From the NCBI GenBank assembly GCA_029168955.1, contig JAPDOI010000116.1, positions 1,197,501-1,261,500 of the forward strand: a stretch of 64,000 bases of DNA, read 5' to 3'. The translations under genes and the position numbers were made by a program. This document shows, in pieces, positions 1 through 11,067 of the stretch. This stretch comes from Aplectana chamaeleonis (lineage: Eukaryota > Nematoda > Chromadorea > Rhabditida > Cosmocercidae). The notes beneath the pieces are model-generated. The model was not told where the DNA came from and made no database searches. It saw nothing but the letters and a program-made list of their open reading frames with translations. The first letter of the stretch is position 1. Each line of letters begins with the position of its first letter.

Positions 1-835
1 CAGCCAAACGGCGGAATCCGAGATTTAGCAGGCGCTGAACGCAGACCGGAATGGCCATGCGGGAACTCTGCCGTTTACCCCGCACAGGTCGAAATGGGAC
101 GGTTCAGGGCGCGTTAGAAACGCCCGAATGTCTGAGCACTGCCCCAATCCGTAACATTTGCGTCCGTGCATTCCGCCACAGCTCTGCTTGACCGTACCAG
201 TTCCTGGGCTGGCTGCCTTGACACAACAACGCATGTGACCTCCAAGCTGCCATCCTGAAATCTTCCACTTGGGCTGATCATCCATTCCTGCTTTGCTGTA
301 TTGGATCTCGGTATTTTAATCATGAACTTTGGGTGGTATTATTTAATTGGCCCTAGCCTTCCCTAGCCTCCCTTCGGTTCCCATAGCCTCCCTGATAACG
401 ATGAGAACTCTCATTCTTAAGCGATTCAATTTTTGTCTCGGTCGTTGCTTCTATCCCAACCCTTGTATTCTTATTGGTAATTCTTCAGAGCAACCGAGCC
501 AAGACGTGAATTATACAAAATGAAAATTTTTATGAATTCCGGAAGAGGCTTATCATTCTCAGAGAGAGCTTATCATTTCCAGAGAAGGTTATGCTCTCGT
601 CAGACTTCGTCGAAAAACCTGCTGAGTCTGACTGAGTCCGAATGAGTCCGCGGCGGAAAAACCGTTTTCGGCCGACTGAGTCCGGTTGACCCCAACGCCA
701 CCCAGTTCCTCTGCGAAACGCGCGATCAATAGTCAGCGGCAGCAGTAGGTGGCGCAGAGCGCAGACGACGAGAGTCGGGATACGGCGGGACTCGGCAGGT
801 CGCAGTCGGCCGAAGAAAGTGCACCCAAATCACGT
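1..835. other. No gene seen; start of repeat-rich flank
   Basis: I see no supportable gene. Short frames in all six phases lack protein-like composition and splice context. From about 600 to 700 the DNA is GC-rich and repeats a short GACTGAGTCCG-like word, probably degraded repeat sequence. Confidence 0.5.
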
Positions 836-1084
836 GAGAAACTCCTATATCGACCGGGTGGGATGAGGATGAATTCGGTTGGGACACAGTGGGACTCAGC
901 CGGTGCATTGACTCCGCCCTTGTACGCATGAGAACCATAAGTATCGACCGGGTTGATTGCGGTGTGCACCAGACGGTCGCAGCCGGACTCAGTGGGTTGA
1001 TTTTTTTTGCACCCGTCTCCCACGAATTCGGTGCGTATCGACCCGGTGGGACTCATCAGATTCACCGACTCTCACGGGGGCCTT
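836..1084. repeat. Fragment of the GGCC-terminal TIR family
   Basis: Three copies of a TATCGACCGGGTGGGA-like word occur near 850, 943 and 1036. The segment ends in CACGGGGGCC followed by TTA. The same word and terminal GGCCCCCG recur at 3283, 9983, 26720-27252, 35656-36281 and 61124-61749, so this is one end of a widespread family. I could not place the other end. Confidence 0.6.
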
Positions 1085-1635
1085 AGGGTAGATTGAAGAA
1101 TGCTACTCGTTCATGCTGATTTGTTCCAACACGCACTCACTGATAGACTATGACCCACTCATTGGATACCCTGAAACGATTCACGGCTCTAACCCGCACC
1201 GAACAAGAGTCAGAGCCGCCTAACAGTTCGACTTATTCTATCAATGTAAGAGTCACAGTTATTGCTATTTATTACACTGCTGTCCCTGTCCATGCCTCTT
1301 CTGTCGTTGTTCGGGCATTTCGGAGAAGCTTGTGCAGCAAAAGCTGACTCAGGAGATCGGGAGAACGAGCCGAACTATCAGGCAGCTCCGATTAGGCGGA
1401 GGGGGGGGGCGAGAATCGCCTGAGCCAGCTCCGATAATCTGTTGCGATGAGACGACGATTGGATCTGTTCTTTTTTTGCAATAAAGCCGTTTCATTCAAA
1501 GAGGATAAATATGATTCATTCCTACTAGCGTTGAATAGACGAGTTTACAGGACGGAATGATTTTCGAAAAGTTTACAACACAATAAAATGTTAGTGTATA
1601 TTACAGGGTCCAGTAGTAGGGTCCTTATCTCATGT
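1085..1635. other. No gene seen; 3' flank of membrane-protein gene
   Basis: Downstream flank of the minus-strand gene ending at 1636. It contains a poly-G run near 1400 and AT-rich sequence from 1450 to 1600. No reading frame or structured repeat is convincing. Confidence 0.45.
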
Positions 1636-2417
1636 CTATCCTGTGATTCTTCTGAAAATTTCTGCTGCTTTTGGTTTTTTGGCGCTGTCGAGAGAATGTT
1701 TCGCATGACTGGCTTCTCTGGTGCGTCTTCTTTCTTCGTGTAAATGTAGTCCGCTAATGTTGTCGAAATTTAAAGTGCTACCTACGCTACAAGCCTTGAT
1801 TTGCCTTAAAATCTCGCTGTAGCTCTGAAAATAACTCTTATAAACTGCTTGATCAAACGACCCATTGTAGCAGAACACCCACCCTTCTGCTCTGTCTACA
1901 TCTTCTTCTGTGATGAATTGGCGACCTTCCACCTTCCTAAAATGTTGCGCTCAAGGGTTATATACTTGTCAGTCTTATAATGAACTGACATACCTGTCTG
2001 TCTCCACCCTCCGGCGGAGGTGCAGCCGGATCGCCTCCGGGTGGTGGTGCAGCCGGATCAACACCACCTTCGGGAGCGCCACCGGCATCTGGAGCTGCAG
2101 GGGCAGCGTCTGGCGGCGCAGCGGCAGCATCTGGTGATTTGGAGTCTTTGCTTCCTTTGCTTCCTTTGCTTCCCTTACTCTTCTTGCTCTTCTTGCTCTT
2201 CTTGCTCTTCTTTCCCCTCTTGCTCTTGCTCTTCCCCTTCTTCTTGCCTCCTTTGTTCATCTCCTCGAGCAACTCAAGTTTCTTTTGGCGTTTTTTTCTC
2301 TGCATGATCATGAAGATGAGCACGAGGACTATCGCCAGCAGGACGAGTCCTACACCACAAACGATGATGATTGTTGCGGAGTAGTCCGTACCGGCAGGAG
2401 CTTCTGTCGTCGTCGTT
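1636..2417 (-). CDS. Single-pass membrane protein with Lys-rich tail, paralog 1 (3' exons)
   Basis: Exon 2417-1994 follows a TTTCCAG acceptor, enters in phase 2 and leaves in phase 0 at a CAG|GTATGT donor. It encodes a short Thr-rich stretch and a hydrophobic helix of about 23 residues (ATIIIVCGVGLVLLAIVLVL). The stop-transfer QRKKRQKK follows, then a Lys/Ser/Gly repeat tract and an Ala/Pro/Gly-rich tail. A downstream exon at about 1932-1636 is open for 98 residues to a TAG stop and looks protein-like. However, the strongest acceptor (TTTTAG, ending 1937) gives a different frame; the AG at 1934-1933 keeps this frame. Topology suggests ectodomain out, basic tail inside. No known family is recognised. 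The paralog at 32989-35523 shares helix sequence and exon phases. The ectodomain exons are probably those at 24378-24824. Confidence 0.6.
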
Positions 2418-2601
2418 CTGGAAAGTGTTGTGAGAAGAATGCTGTGGAACAACTGTTAATGTACAATTGACCAAGGCAGGCAGGCGAACGTAGGTACCAG
2501 ATTCTTCACCCAGTCTACTTACCCATCGCCTTATTCAGTGCGTATCAAATATTTATCGTCCTTTTCATTACTCATAACTTTTTCCTCAAGTTGGAAACTA
2601 G

Positions 2602-3076
2602 TTAAATGCCTTGCACATGTTCAAAACAACTTATGTAGGTACGCATCTATCTATCTAGGTATTATCACTTATATAAGTCAAACAATAATTGCTTGCGGTG
2701 GTTCATTTCATGGTCAACTAGTGTGTAAACAAAGGGGTGACGGACAAGTAATCACCAGTATTCGAAGCTAACCGTCCAGCGGCTACGGAACTCGAACGCT
2801 AACGTCGGACAGGGATCGAGATTCTCATGCTGTAGAATATTAAATGCCTTGCACATGTTCAAAACAACTTATTTAGGTACGCATCTATCTATCTAGGTAT
2901 TATCACTTATATAAGTCAAACATTAATTGCTTGCGGTGGTTCATTTCATGGTCAACTAGTGTGTAAACAAAGGGGTGACGGACAAGTAATCACCAATATT
3001 CGAAGCTAACCGTCCAGCGGCTACGGAACTCGAACTCTAACGTCGGACAGGGATCGAGATTCTCATGCTGTAAAAT
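2602..3076. repeat. Two-copy direct tandem duplication, period 238 bp
   Basis: Unit 1 starts at 2602 and unit 2 at 2840. Both start TTAAATGCCTTGCACATG, contain a short (ATCT)n tract and GGGGTGACGGACAAGTAATC, and end near TCTCATGCTGTA. Only a few mismatches separate the copies, which implies a fairly recent duplication. Confidence 0.9.
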
Positions 3077-3282
3077 AGCGTGTTTTGATGTGTCGATTGC
3101 GTCCAAAACCACTCATTTTACGACACGAAAACAATTCACAACAAAGTTTCTTTTAAAATTTGCCTGTAGACACCGAATCTTATCCTAAACTGAATATGCT
3201 TTTTCATTTTAACTTCGTCTTACGCCAGAAGCCAGCGATCCGCTCGCACGTACTGTCCGAGCACACTTCCATGGAGTCTTTA

Positions 3283-3405
3283 GGCCCCCGTCATAGTCGG
3301 CCGAAAGCGGCCGGCCTAGTCCCACCCGGTCGATAGGTAAGAGAAGCACGCAAAACGGGAAGAAATGAAGTGATAAAAATCGTCTTCGAATGTTAAAAAT
3401 CGTCC
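3283..3405. repeat. Terminus of GGCC-terminal TIR family, inverted partner at 9862-9983
   Basis: Begins TTA|GGCCCCCGTCATAGTCGG and runs through TCCCACCCGGTCGATA to GAAATGAAGTGATAAAAATC. The same order occurs as a reverse complement at 9862-9983. The 3 bp flanks differ (TTA against TCA), so the two may be ends of one 6.7 kb element or two solo copies. Confidence 0.7.
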
Positions 3406-3468
3406 TATGATATGATAAAGTTTGACCCCAACTGATAAAAACCGCCTGGAATGATAAAAATCACAGGT

Positions 3469-3746
3469 TTACAATTTGCCACCGGCACAAAATTCTCACG
3501 GTAGTGAAGTAGTTTTTCTTGCCAGAGTTTTCCATGAGTAGGCCCCAATATCGTGTTATCATTATCACCGGTGAGGCTGTTTCCCTAATCCCTAGTGTGT
3601 TCAGCGTCAGCCGCTCACCTCCGGAGAAAGATGGTGTGTGAATGAGAGCACACCGCTTTCAATTTCTTTGATACCCTACCCTTCATCAATTGAGTAGAAT
3701 CAATTTTGTTTACCGTGAGAATTTTGGGCCGGTGGCAATTTATAAT
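3469..3746. mobile_element. ~277 bp TIR element (MITE), family with ACCGGCACAAAATTCTCAC ends
   Basis: Inverted ends of about 30 bp: AATTTGCCACCGGCACAAAA at the left and its near complement at the right. A reverse-oriented copy with the same internal order lies at 19727-20005, and an internal fragment lies at 34548-34645. It has no coding capacity. Confidence 0.85.
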
Positions 3747-4853
3747 CGTCTATAAAAAAACAGTCCACCTGATACGACCAAGGACGACATGCTCAGGCAC
3801 GGAATGCGCGTCTCCCGCTCGGAATTGGAGAATTTTGGATCAGTTGGCAGTCGAGCGGGAGGTGGAAAACGATAGGCAGCGTAAGTGGCACGGAATCGAA
3901 CACGCGCTCGGATTCGCAACTGCGCTCCAAAGCAACTTTCGCGCTGCAATGAGAACGATTTGCTGGAAGCGATTTTCAGCCAAAATTCTGTTTAATTTTC
4001 ACTTTTCCGTTTCCTCAACCGGTTGTCTCCGCGTGTGGTTCTTAAAACTGAATTCTCTCACCGATTTTTTCAACTTGAATGAGCCAAATCTCACCTGAAG
4101 GTTGTATATTTCAACTGACACCTATTTTCAACTCACTCCTTTCCGTGATAGGATCTGCTGGTCTTGTAGTATTCCTTTCTACTGCTAAGAATTATGAATA
4201 GTCTCAAATAAATTATTCTGCAAATCTTTTTTTTTGCGACGGGGGTTCATCTGTTGTTGATTTTTTCGATTCAACTCTACTCTATCTCCCCTACAGGATC
4301 GAAACAGAAAAATTGTTTGAGCACCGTACTCCGGTTCGACCGTAAAATAAAACGCGTGATGTGTGAATGCACTAAAGGGCGCATTTCAGGCCTGTATCGT
4401 CCCGTTTACTTTGAAAGAAGCCGTGCAATTGTGGCATCCTCGTGCTGACCATAACACTCTCCAGAATCTAGCGGCATTGTTCCGCTTCATTTTCCAACAG
4501 ATGTGATTTCTATTCTGTACAGGTGGATGAAAACAGATGGACTTTACTTGAATGCTATGATTTTCTTTTCAGCTCACCGAACCTCGAGAGGCAGTGCAGC
4601 AGTACGCTGTGCGCGTTTACCACGCGAAAGGACGAACAGCTATCAAGTGTCTTCCCTTAGACATCGAGAACGCTACGACTGGTGAGCTTTGCCGGAATAT
4701 TTTTTACAATTTTAGTTTTGTTTTGCGCGTAATTTCATCAATTTTCTAGATTTCGCACTTAATGCTTTGGGTTTCGGGCACGAAGACCTGAGCAATGCGT
4801 GGGGAACGGAGCTTCCAATTAGAAGGTTAACGTTGTTGAAACTACTTTGCTTG
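3747..4853. other. No gene seen
   Basis: Short frames are present (for example 3706-4098) but partly overlap the preceding TIR element and lack splice context. No structured repeat was recognised between 3750 and 4850. Confidence 0.4.
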
Positions 4854-5112
4854 TCTGGGCCGAATTCCGGTCCGCAGTTGCGTCTCGACACGCTTTGCGG
4901 CCGCGCACATTCGAGTCGGAAGTTTCCAGCGCAGCAGCCACCGATCTGTTGACCCTGGGTGGGTTTTAGAAACTGGAAACTAAACAAAATTAGAGAAAAC
5001 TGTATAAAACAGCCATATCGAGTCGGCTTTGGCGCTGGAAACCCGACTGACTCCAGCGCATGAGGCCGCAAAGCGTGTCGAGACGCAATTGCGGACCGGA
5101 ATTTGGCCCAGA
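4854..5112. mobile_element. ~259 bp TIR element with TCTGGGCC ends
   Basis: Inverted arms of about 48 bp start TCTGGGCCGAATTCCGGTCC at the left and end in GGACCGGAATTTGGCCCAGA at the right. A second copy lies at 34209-34469 with the same internal GTTTCCAGCGC and Lys-poor, AT-rich centre. Non-coding, and it would fold as a hairpin. Confidence 0.88.
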
Positions 5113-7020
5113 TAAGTACAGCACGTATAGCGACACAATGTTTTACACTCTAACTGTACATGTTTTATAGCTTCTTCGTGTCCCTCGGTCGATCTTATGA
5201 AGAGCGTCTGGCAACTCTAAGGAAAATGGCCGATGATCGCGGATGGTGGAAGCCGCACGTATTCAGGACACTACAGAAGGCGCTGTGAGTTTATTTTGTT
5301 TTAGAATGTAACTCTTGGATGGTAGGACTGTTGTATCAGGTACATTTCCCAGCCAGGACACGCTCGTTTAAGCATACAGTGGTGGATGACGTATTCCAGT
5401 GGCTTCCGGCTGAAGCGAAGACACCGCGTCTGGAGACAACCCATGTGACGACACCGTGAGTCCTGGACCCGCTGTGACGAGACCATGAGTCCTGAAGTGA
5501 TGCGTCATAATCATCAACGTTAGTGTATTCTTCCCACCCACATTTTAGACATCGTTAATGTTATGCCGTTTTTTTATTTAGAAAGTTTCAATCTTGCTTA
5601 GTAGGTTTTCGTAGTATAGAAATGAATGAGTTTCAGTTTCATTGTATTCTCCCACTCCTATGACTCATTTCAACTGTGCGGCCGAGCTATTGCAGCCCTT
5701 TTGTTATCACGGAGTAGGCAGCGGTGCCCCTAAATAATCGGCGTCATCAGCTCTACCAACTCCTGATTTCGTGTGTCAGATTTCATTGCTACGCTTAGCC
5801 GCATGTTTTCCACGCCCATTTCACTGCTCTTAGTTTTTTGCTTCCGAGTGCGTCAGCTTGTCATTCGCGTACTCTCATTTCCCTGAGGATGGGCTGTAAA
5901 TGCTGCGAAGTAGGTGGGAAAGCTTTTAAAATCAGCAATATTATTGGTTATTTGTCAGTGTGCATAAAAATCTATTGGATATGAGAGTGCTAGTGGTCTT
6001 GGGGAAATCTGACTGCGAGCACAATAAGCTGAACGCGCCTTCAAAATTCAAAAAGAGCAGTGAAACACACAAATATTCGTGAAATGAGAGTGGCAATGAA
6101 CTATGTACATCGACTTTGTGACAGTTGACTTGGGCTTGTTTTTTTATGGAGGGAAAATCAATCACTGCTATTTTGTAGGGATTTATGTGGACGAAAATAA
6201 TAGCGAGTCCAGAAAAAGTCAAGAAAACGTGGTAATCTGTTGTCATATTCAAACCAAAGCCTAAAAAACGGGGTCTCGACGAGTAGTTGTATTCTGTCAA
6301 CCGTTTGTTATTATTGTTATGGTTATGTTATTGTTAAAGTGTTTGTAAACTGTTGCTGTTCCTGTTATTCCTATCAAATGACCTTATATTTTATTGTATT
6401 TCGAAAGGATTGTCGATTGCTGAAATATTCATTTCCAATTTTTTCGAATATTTCGTTCCTGTTATTTTATTTTTGATTAATTGTTTCCCGTGTTTTCAAA
6501 ATCTAAAGCCATGTCTATTGAAAATAGGTACATTGTTCTATTCCATGGTTTTTCTGTTATTCTGTTGTGTCTATGAGTAATGTGCGTGAATTCCTATCAT
6601 AAAGAGTAAACTTTTTATGTTTATCGCATAAAGAAACAGATATCGCTCCAGCCGCGAAGCGGCTAGAGAGGTTTGGTTTTGCCTAGGCCTTGTGATCACT
6701 TAGAATTTTATAAAATAGTTTATAGAATCTTTGAAACAAAATTTCTGAAGATTTCCTTCTGGATATAAGCGAAGGGGTCCAGAAGACACCTGCTGTCCGA
6801 ATTTCAGCAAAATCGCTTCAAATAACAAAGTTGTGAGCCCGAAAGCTTAAGAAAATTTCATGGTGTGCGCCGTAGGCCGTAGGCCGTGGGCCGTAGGCCG
6901 TCACGCCTTTGAGTCCTCACTGCTAATAGCCACTGCCAATGGTCTCAGGCAATCAACTTGGCAGACAGGTAAGTTGGTAGGAGGTACGTAGGCTTGTAAT
7001 TAACCGATTTGTAGGTGAGG
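5113..7020. other. No gene seen in ~1.9 kb
   Basis: AT-rich, with several 60-120 residue frames in conflicting phases. Near 6860-6900 is a short tandem of GGCCGTAG-like units (GCCGTAGGCCGTAGGCCGTG). I cannot support a gene here. Confidence 0.4.
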
Positions 7021-8000
7021 GGGGATTCTGATGACGTCATCGGGACGTCGCGAAAAGTGCTTCGGGCTTCTGATGACGTCATCGGGACGTCGTGAAAGTG
7101 CTTCGGGCTTCTGATGACGTCGTCGGGACGTCGTAAAAAGTGCCTCGAGTTTTTGATGACGTCATTGGGACGTCGTGAAAAGTGCGGGCCTACCCCAGAC
7201 GGAGGAGGGCACTCAAGATTCAAGTCAGAAATGGAATGAACCACCGATCTATAACGCTATCAATCAAAGTATCTCTACACAACTTCATCAACAACAATGA
7301 CTGATAGCAGCATCAAGCACCTTTTATCAAGGTTTCCATTCATTTTCATGAGAAAGTCGTGGGTGCCCCCCCGTCTAGGATAGTCCCAAGAGTGTTTCGG
7401 GCTTCTGATGACGTCATCGGGACATCGTGAGAAGTGCGGGCCTACTCCAGACGGGGGGGGCACTCAAGATTCAAGTCAGAAATGGAATGAACCACCGATC
7501 TATAACGCTATCAATCAAAGTATTTCTACACAACTTCATCAACAACAATGACTGATAGCAGCATCAAGCACCTTTTATCAAGGTTTCCATTCATTTTCAT
7601 GAGAAAGTCGTGGGTGCCCCCCCCCCGTCTAGGATAGTCCCAAGAGTGCTTCGGGCTTCTGATGACGTCATCGGGACATCATGAGAAGTGCGGGACTATC
7701 CTAGACGGTGGGGGGGCACTCAAGATTCAAGTCAGAATTGGAATGAACCACCGATCTATAACGCTATCGATCGAAGTATTTCTACAGAACTTCATCAACA
7801 ACAATGATTGATAGCAGCATCAAACATCTTTTATCAGGTTTTCCATTCATTTTCATGGGAAAATCGTGGGTGACCCCCCCCCCGTCTAGGATAGTCCAAA
7901 AAGTGCTTCGGGCTTCTGATGACGTCATCGGGACGTCGTGAAAAGTGCTTCGAGCTTCTGATGAAGTCATCGGGACGTCGTGGAAACCCGGATAGTGGGC
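7021..8000. repeat. Nested tandem repeat array with TGACGTCA palindromes
   Basis: A 42 bp unit with core TGATGACGTCATCGGGACGT is repeated about four times from 7030 to 7190 and recurs at 7409, 7663 and 7920-7975. It sits in a larger unit of about 250-258 bp that restarts near 7211, 7461 and 7719 with ACTCAAGATTCAAGTCAGAA. The eight-base palindrome TGACGTCA occurs at 7032, 7074, 7157, 7409, 7663 and 7920. Minus-strand frames here simply read through the repeats. Confidence 0.9.
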
Positions 8001-9012
8001 AGGTGTTCGGGACCCGCTGCTGCTCATCCGAAAAGTTGTGAAGACCACCCCGTAGAGTGAGCAGGAGCCCAGACTCGATGCTAGCCATCCGAGAAATTAT
8101 GCCCCGGAATTTGCGCAGGAGAAAATACCTTGCAAAACTTTTGTAAAAGTGTAAGGATGACAAGCATAGCAAGCAGAAAGTTTGAGATGTTATGTGAGTC
8201 ATGTCAGGTCATGTTGCCAGGCTGCTTTTCAGTTTCGTAAGGTCATTCACACAACCCCATTTTGAGTGCTCCCTCTTCCTTCTTCACCAGCCTACTGATT
8301 TTTTCTGCAATAAATGGTACTTGCTTATTAGCATCCAAATTCAAAAACAAATTGTTAGAACTATCTCCATTCGCAGCTCAGCAGAGCTTTTTCATATCAG
8401 ATTCATGGAATCGAAGCGGCTGTTCTGCGAAGGAATGGGGCAACGGAAACGAAATAATGAGTATGTAAAACTGCTTTGTTCCACTGATGTGAAAGTGTCC
8501 AGATGGAATGGAAGGTAGTTTCTGACTGTCCCGGTTTTAAGTTAGTTTCATTTGAAAGCGAAGAACTGCAGGCAGATTCTGCATCCGGCTGTAGGCCAGC
8601 AGGCTTTCATGATTATCGACCGGGCTGGCTACGTCTGGGCGACCAACTATAACCGGGGCCTAAGGTCCCTGTAAGAGTTGGTTGAGAAAATCACCGTGGC
8701 CGACCCGTTCGATACGTATGAAAAACATGGAAGGTGCAAATAACACCCGGTGTAGCCAGATGTGGCTGACGCGATCAATATGAATGAATTATGTGGAACG
8801 ATATCATGGATATCATTCATTTCTTAGCTAATATCGTGTGAACATCGGTCTTGTCAGCCACATCGAGTGATTTTTCTGAGATAGTTTTACAACAGTTTGG
8901 GTCATTGATTCTTGTGACCACAGAAAGAGGACTGATCTAGTGGGGAGATGAAGAGGCCTTTGTTCGAAATTCTTGCATGGGATATTACAGCGTAATATCA
9001 AGAAAAAGTGAA
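8001..9012. repeat. Degraded GGCC-family DNA; no gene seen
   Basis: At 8610-8665 are ATTATCGACCGGGCTGGCTA and ACTATAACCGGGGCC|TAA, the right-end signature of the GGCC family. At 8700-8725 is the inverse, CCCGTTCGATACGTATG. Copies look rearranged. A minus-strand frame at 8202-7834 runs into the minisatellite and is not supported. Confidence 0.5.
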
Positions 9013-9525
9013 CAATTCTGTAAAAAAGGGGTCTCCCAAGCAGAAGTGGTTTGGTTAGCGTTACAAATGCTTCAACAAAAAGGGAACAATAGGAAAGCGG
9101 AATGAGGAGAGTCTACGAAAAATGAACAATATCCTCCAAGAACTCTTTTCTTTTTCGAAACTTCCAAACAGCGGAAACAAACCGTTGTGGTATTTTACGA
9201 GGAAGAATTGACTGGTTCCCTAAAACAATTTAACATCATCTCCCCTTTTAATGATAGCTATTAGGTTCACATGCATATATACATATTTTATCGGCACTCA
9301 CATAATCAAAGTCCTTTATGGAGCCAAAAGCGCTTCCTCATAGAGAACCACAACGGTTTGTTTCCGCTGTTTGGAAGTTTCGAAAAAGAAAAGAGTTCTT
9401 GGAGGATAATGTTCATTTTTTGTAGACTCTCCTCATTCCGCTTTCCTATTGTTCCCTTTTTGTTGAAGCATTTGTAACGCTAACCAAACCACTTCTGCTT
9501 GGGAGACCCCTTTTTTACAGAATTT
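9013..9525. mobile_element. Fold-back element, ~170 bp arms
   Basis: The left arm (about 9013-9195) is the reverse complement of the right arm (about 9348-9525). Shared words include GGGTCTCCCAAGCAGAAGTG, GTTACAAATGCTTCAACAAA and AACAGCGGAAACAAACCGTT. The central loop of about 155 bp is unrelated AT-rich DNA. Non-coding long hairpin. Confidence 0.9.
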
Positions 9526-10479
9526 AGCTTAGGTTTCATTTCGAGGCAAGACGGCAAGATTAAACGATGCTAGTATGCAGTGGTTTCCCAAAATACTATG
9601 TAATAGTAGTTCTAAACTACAATAATTAGTGGAAACCACTGGAAATGGAAGGGGAAGGGGTTTCAGCAACCCGTAACGAAGCGAGGGGTGACCAGCAGGG
9701 GCAAGAAGGGCTCACCAGCAAGGCGGTTTCGCGCCGCAACCGCTCGCGCCAAGCGGGGCTCCCTCTCCACCTCCTACGCTCTCGCCGGGTCTGAGGAGCC
9801 TCGCAGGATAGCGCCCGACCCTGAGCGCGAGAAGCCCATTCCGTGCCTGAGTAGAGAAGGTGGAATTTTATCAGCTGAGGTTGATTTTTATCACTTCATT
9901 TCTTCCCATCCTGCGTGTGTCTCATAGATATCGACCGGGTGGGACTAGGACGGCCGGTTTTTCGGCCGACTATGACGGGGGCCTCAGAAATCCGATGACT
10001 GATAACGCTATCAGATAATTGATACTGAAAGGATTTGACCCCCTCCCCAACTAGGTTCGAACCGAAGTCTCTCCACTGGTTAGAATGGTTACCCCTTCTT
10101 GTAGAAATCTCTAGAGTTTGACTTGAGAGGAACTTCAACTCTGTACAGAAAACAGCGGACGTTTCCACATACTGTTCATGACTCCAAAAGCGTTCTTTCA
10201 AGCGAGAGACTGGACACATCGGCTCACAATCAGAGGTCGAGCCTCTTCCGCGTGAAAAACCAGGGGTGGTAGTAAACTAGCCAGAACTGCGAGCTAAGAA
10301 CCGTGATAACGTCGCAATAATCAGGAGGTTTTGAAGTTCGAGACATCGATGTTACCCCCAATCTGACTGGCAACTGCCCCATACATATTTGTTTGCAAAA
10401 CTAGTCCGCGCCGGAATCGATCAGGCGAGCCGCTGCCATCAACAGCGATACATAGCTCTGCACCATACTCAGGAACTTC
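9526..10479. repeat. GGCC-family terminus plus unassigned sequence
   Basis: 9862-9983 is the reverse complement of 3283-3405 and ends GACGGGGGCC|TCA. Sequence at 9985-10060 (GATGACTGATAACGCTATC) resembles the dispersed repeat inside the 7.0-8.0 kb array, with relatives at 11745-11835 and 34975-35110. No gene is supported. Confidence 0.5.
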
Positions 10480-10790
10480 TGGTTAAGTTACCTGAGACTT
10501 TGACGCAAGTTGCGCGATGGCTTCACGCAACTTACTTCAAATTCACAAGTAACTTGAAGCGATGTTACGGGTAACTTGGCAAAATTTCCCATTAAAGTAA
10601 CACTTAAGTTGCGCTAATAATACATGTAACTTGCACAACATCGCAAGTAATTTTGACAAAGTCGCCTGTAACTTGCCACGCCAATTTTACGTGTAACATG
10701 CCTATAATAGCGAGTAATTTACATTAACCGCGTTGCATGTAACTAAACGACTGAGCGATATTACATGTAACTTGGCCATGAATTCTTCCC
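10480..10790. repeat. Cluster of degenerate CATGTAACTTGC-type short repeats
   Basis: At least ten imperfect copies of a GTAACTTG-like word are spaced 15-35 bp apart. A second cluster of related words, many in the opposite sense, lies at 11920-12190. The pair could be sub-terminal repeat arrays of one transposon. Confidence 0.6.
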
Positions 10791-10922
10791 TGCTAAAATG
10801 AATCTGACGCAATTTTTCGCGCCTTCAAATGATGTCTTGAGTTCTTTTCTGCTGAAATGAATCCGATACGTTTTTTTCTCATCTTTCAATGTTAGGCGTG
10901 ACGTTCGGCTTCAGTAAACTCC

Positions 10923-11067
10923 AAATACTGTGCGGTACCGATTGCCACAACGGCATGAAATGATGATATCTGTTACATATCTATACCAGACCGAACGACT
11001 CAGACTCTCAAAAGAAAGTTGCGAAGTATTTTATGGCTTTGTGGCAATCGGTACCGCACCGTATTTT
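10923..11067. mobile_element. ~145 bp TIR element
   Basis: Inverted ends of about 27 bp: TGTGCGGTACCGATTGCCAC at the left and GTGGCAATCGGTACCGCACC at the right. Non-coding. It lies between the two GTAACTTG repeat clusters, so it may be nested in that larger unit. Confidence 0.8.

Noticed and set aside
600..690. GAATGAGTCCGCGGCGGA resembling a hammerhead ribozyme core
   Set aside because: The GAAA core and the CUGAUGA box are not both present; repetition of GAGTCCG around it explains the match.
2020..2384. Leu/Ser-rich plus-strand frames opposite the membrane exon
   Set aside because: Antisense shadows of the Lys/Ser repeat tract.
2760..2815. GTTCGAGTTCC (minus strand) as a tRNA T-arm
   Set aside because: No T-stem pairing and no other tRNA arms in the tandem unit.
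7834..8202. 122-residue minus-strand frame with a hydrophobic start
   Set aside because: It has a donor-like GTATTT after about 25 codons and could be a first exon for the 2417 exon, but most of it translates the minisatellite and nothing links it to a gene.
10040..10090. GGTTCGAACC as a tRNA T-arm
   Set aside because: Flanks do not form a T-stem or acceptor stem; belongs to a dispersed repeat.
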